Shown here: piece by piece, positions 62,472 to 64,000 of the stretch
Layout of the letters: each line of letters opens with the position of its first letter
Numbering within the stretch: the first letter of the stretch is position 1
DNA from: JAGVSR01 sp963750715
GTDB lineage: Bacteria > Pseudomonadota > Alphaproteobacteria > Rhizobiales > Hyphomicrobiaceae
Length of the DNA stretch: 64,000 nucleotides
Direction: 5' to 3'
Assembly (NCBI GenBank): GCA_963750715.1
Contig: CAVVRP010000012.1
Span: 1-64,000 of the forward strand
Notes under the pieces: generated by a model
Told to the model about the DNA's origin: nothing
Databases searched by the model: none
What the model saw: only the letters and a program-made list of their open reading frames with translations
Program-made: the position numbers and the translations under genes

Positions 62472-63266
62472 TCAACGGATCTTTGTGAGAGCGAACGCCG
62501 AATGGTTTTCAGGGGTCGGCAGGCGCGTCTTGCCGGACATGGCGTCAGCCAGCGTCTCGCCGAGGACCGCGTTGTTTTCAAGCTGCTTGACGGCGATGAC
62601 GATGAAAGGCCGCTGCCAACTCGTGCCGCTCGTCTCGCATGCCGTGCACTGGTCGCGGTACTGCCCCAGATTAAGCGCCCAAATAGCAGTAGCTGGAGCC
62701 GCTGCATTCTGAACGACGTCTGCCGTCGTCACCGCTCGAAGGCCCGCGCGATGCAATTCCTCCGTCGGATTGCCTTCCTGAGAGGAGGTGCCGACGGCGA
62801 CGACCTGAAGCGCTTGCGACAGGCATTGGCGAACCTCGTCATCGACAACGTCGCCAGCGACTTCCGCGCTGGTGAAGCGGTAGCCTTCTTGTTCCAGTTC
62901 TGCGGCGCTGGCGTGCATCCACATGAATTCCTTGTTGGGCGCGACCACGTCGAACACACCGCGCCGACCGGTCGCGTCGAAGCCGATGACCTCGAAAACT
63001 GTCGAGTTCTTCGTCTCGCGCACTGTTTTCACGGCGGCCGAGGGCTCCATGGCATTGCGCCGGCTCACGAGCGCGTCGTTGATCGTCATGCCGCCGACGG
63101 TCGCCACCACTCCGGCGGAGGCGGTTGCCAATGCAATCTCGGACGGTGACCTGTACAGCGACGTCAGCCACTGGAGGCGGTCGATCCACCGGTAAGCCGC
63201 GTAGGCGCGCCGACGCATCTTGCTGCCGTCGCCGTTTGCCGATGCTGGAGCTTCAGCGTCGCTCAT
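62472..63266 (-). CDS. Protein of unknown function, 264 residues
   Basis: The protein has a hydrophobic stretch near 45-60 (IALATASAGVVATVGGMTI), which may be one membrane helix, and a larger soluble part (STVFEVIGFDATGRRGVFDV, TSSQEGNPTEELHRAGLRAV, WALNLGQYRDQCTACETSGT). The CTACETSGT segment has a CxxC pair. I recognise no family. A GGAGG-type site is near ATG 63266. It lies between pth and ychF, where most relatives have none. Confidence 0.6.
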   Translation of the reverse strand: MSDAEAPASANGDGSKMRRRAYAAYRWIDRLQWLTSLYRSPSEIALATASAGVVATVGGMTINDALVSRRNAMEPSAAVKTVRETKNSTVFEVIGFDATGRRGVFDVVAPNKEFMWMHASAAELEQEGYRFTSAEVAGDVVDDEVRQCLSQALQVVAVGTSSQEGNPTEELHRAGLRAVTTADVVQNAAAPATAIWALNLGQYRDQCTACETSGTSWQRPFIVIAVKQLENNAVLGETLADAMSGKTRLPTPENHSAFALTKIR

Positions 63267-63392
63267 GTCGGCCTCCGCCGTGACGAAGGTAATGTCAGCG
63301 CGGATGTATACCGCGGCACGATGCAGGAAAAGTAGCGCGCCGGGCCCCGGTGTTATTCCGCGGCTCCGGAAACCACGGTCGCGGAGGCCACT

Positions 63393-64000
63393 TCAGTCTT
63401 CGGATTTTCGGCCGGCGAGCCACTTCTGCAGGTTGGCGGTAAGCACCGATTGGCGTTTTCCTTGTCGCTCTCCGGCGGGATGCGGCCCAGATGCCTTTGA
63501 GGAAGCCTTCGGGGTGGCGGGGTCCGGGGCTTGCGTCTTCACTGGCGGTGTTGCTTCACCGGTGGTCTGTGTCGCCTTGGCGACGTCGCTCAGGAAGCGC
63601 AAATCGTCACCGGCGGCGAGGCGACCGGCAGCGCCAGCAACTGCGTCGAGCAGCGGCCCGAGCCAGATGCGATCCGCTTTGGCAAAATCAGCGAGCACAT
63701 AGTGCACCACGGCATCCTTGACGCCGGGATGGCCGATGCCGAGGCGCACGCGCTTGTAGTCGTTGCCCAGGTGCGCGGTGATCGAGCGAAGCCCGTTGTG
63801 CCCGGCATTGCCGCCGCCGACCTTCACCTTGACCTTGCCGGGTGTGAGGTCCAACTCGTCGTGGAATACAGCGATGTCCCCACGGTCGACTTTCAGGAAG
63901 CGCGCGACGTCGCCGACAGCGCGTCCACTGTCGTTCATGTAGGTTTCGGGCTTAAGCAGTAGGACCTTCTCGCCGGCGATTTCGCCATCGGCGCACAGCG
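63393..64000 (-). CDS. pth: Peptidyl-tRNA hydrolase, N-terminus outside the window
   Basis: Pth releases peptides from peptidyl-tRNA that drops off ribosomes. The visible part starts within CADGEIAGEKVLLLKPETYM and NDSG, followed by VFHDELDLTPGKVKVK, GGGNAGHNGLRSITAHLGND and RLGIGHPG, all diagnostic. The catalytic N-terminal segment lies beyond the right edge. The C-terminal tail (TPPVKTQAPDPATPKASSKA onward) is a long Pro/Ser/Lys-rich extension, common in alphaproteobacteria. Confidence 0.95.
   Translation of the reverse strand, partial: LCADGEIAGEKVLLLKPETYMNDSGRAVGDVARFLKVDRGDIAVFHDELDLTPGKVKVKVGGGNAGHNGLRSITAHLGNDYKRVRLGIGHPGVKDAVVHYVLADFAKADRIWLGPLLDAVAGAAGRLAAGDDLRFLSDVAKATQTTGEATPPVKTQAPDPATPKASSKASGPHPAGERQGKRQSVLTANLQKWLAGRKSED

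Noticed and set aside
1..64000. CRISPR arrays, rRNA or tRNA genes
   Set aside because: No regularly spaced direct repeats, no cas genes, and no complete tRNA or rRNA structure were seen on either strand.

Overview
The window looks like a chromosomal segment of an alphaproteobacterium of the order Hyphomicrobiales (Rhizobiales). This rests on the fbcFBC (petABC) operon next to trmL, the phasin, the H-NS/HvrA-type protein, aerobic HemF, a methylmalonyl-CoA mutase of separate small and large subunits, and small proteins that I recognise only from this order. The genus cannot be fixed from the sequence alone.

Bases 1 to about 28,500 are accessory DNA with low gene density and many broken genes. 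An IS630-family insertion sequence fills the left edge. After it come an amphi-Trp/MetH activation-domain fusion, an AraC-type pseudogene, a LuxR-type regulator, two fragments of ParB/DNA-methyltransferase-type genes, an Ntn-hydrolase, an amidohydrolase remnant, a coiled-coil membrane protein, a phasin, several tiny ORFs (two of 58 codons), and a trypsin-like protease. Next is a non-homologous end-joining cluster (ku, ligD PE-POL, ligD LIG). Then come remnants of AI-2E transporter, MarC, HAD and outer-membrane genes, an intact arylsulfatase beside the stump of a second one, cspA and an unlinked lpxD.

Bases 28,500 to 46,300 are mostly core genes: mutA and scpA/mutB (split by about 700 bp of foreign-looking DNA), a HerA-like ATPase, sodB, a decayed SOUL gene, a macA-macB-type efflux operon, an H-NS-like protein, a cca/DUF6111/Nudix cluster, a secreted transglycosylase-like protein and hemF.

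Bases 46,500 to 64,000 start with two tandem ABC exporters, the second decayed. They continue with proline iminopeptidase, trmL and the cytochrome bc1 operon. Then comes a compact methylthioadenosine salvage group (mtnP, apt, a zinc-ribbon ORF, mtnA, class II aldolase) that fits the DHAP shunt. The window ends with a catalase remnant, ychF, a GNAT remnant, two unknown genes and the start-proximal part of pth, which runs off the right edge.

Three genes that are otherwise complete (ligD PE-POL, the HerA-like gene, petA) each carry one extra base. In each case removing that base restores the frame and creates a GACTC site, which is the CcrM methylation motif GANTC. This suggests methylation-linked base-calling errors rather than true gene loss. 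Other broken genes (catalase, SOUL, second ABC exporter, AraC, amidohydrolase, HAD, GNAT) show several lesions each and look like genuine pseudogenes.
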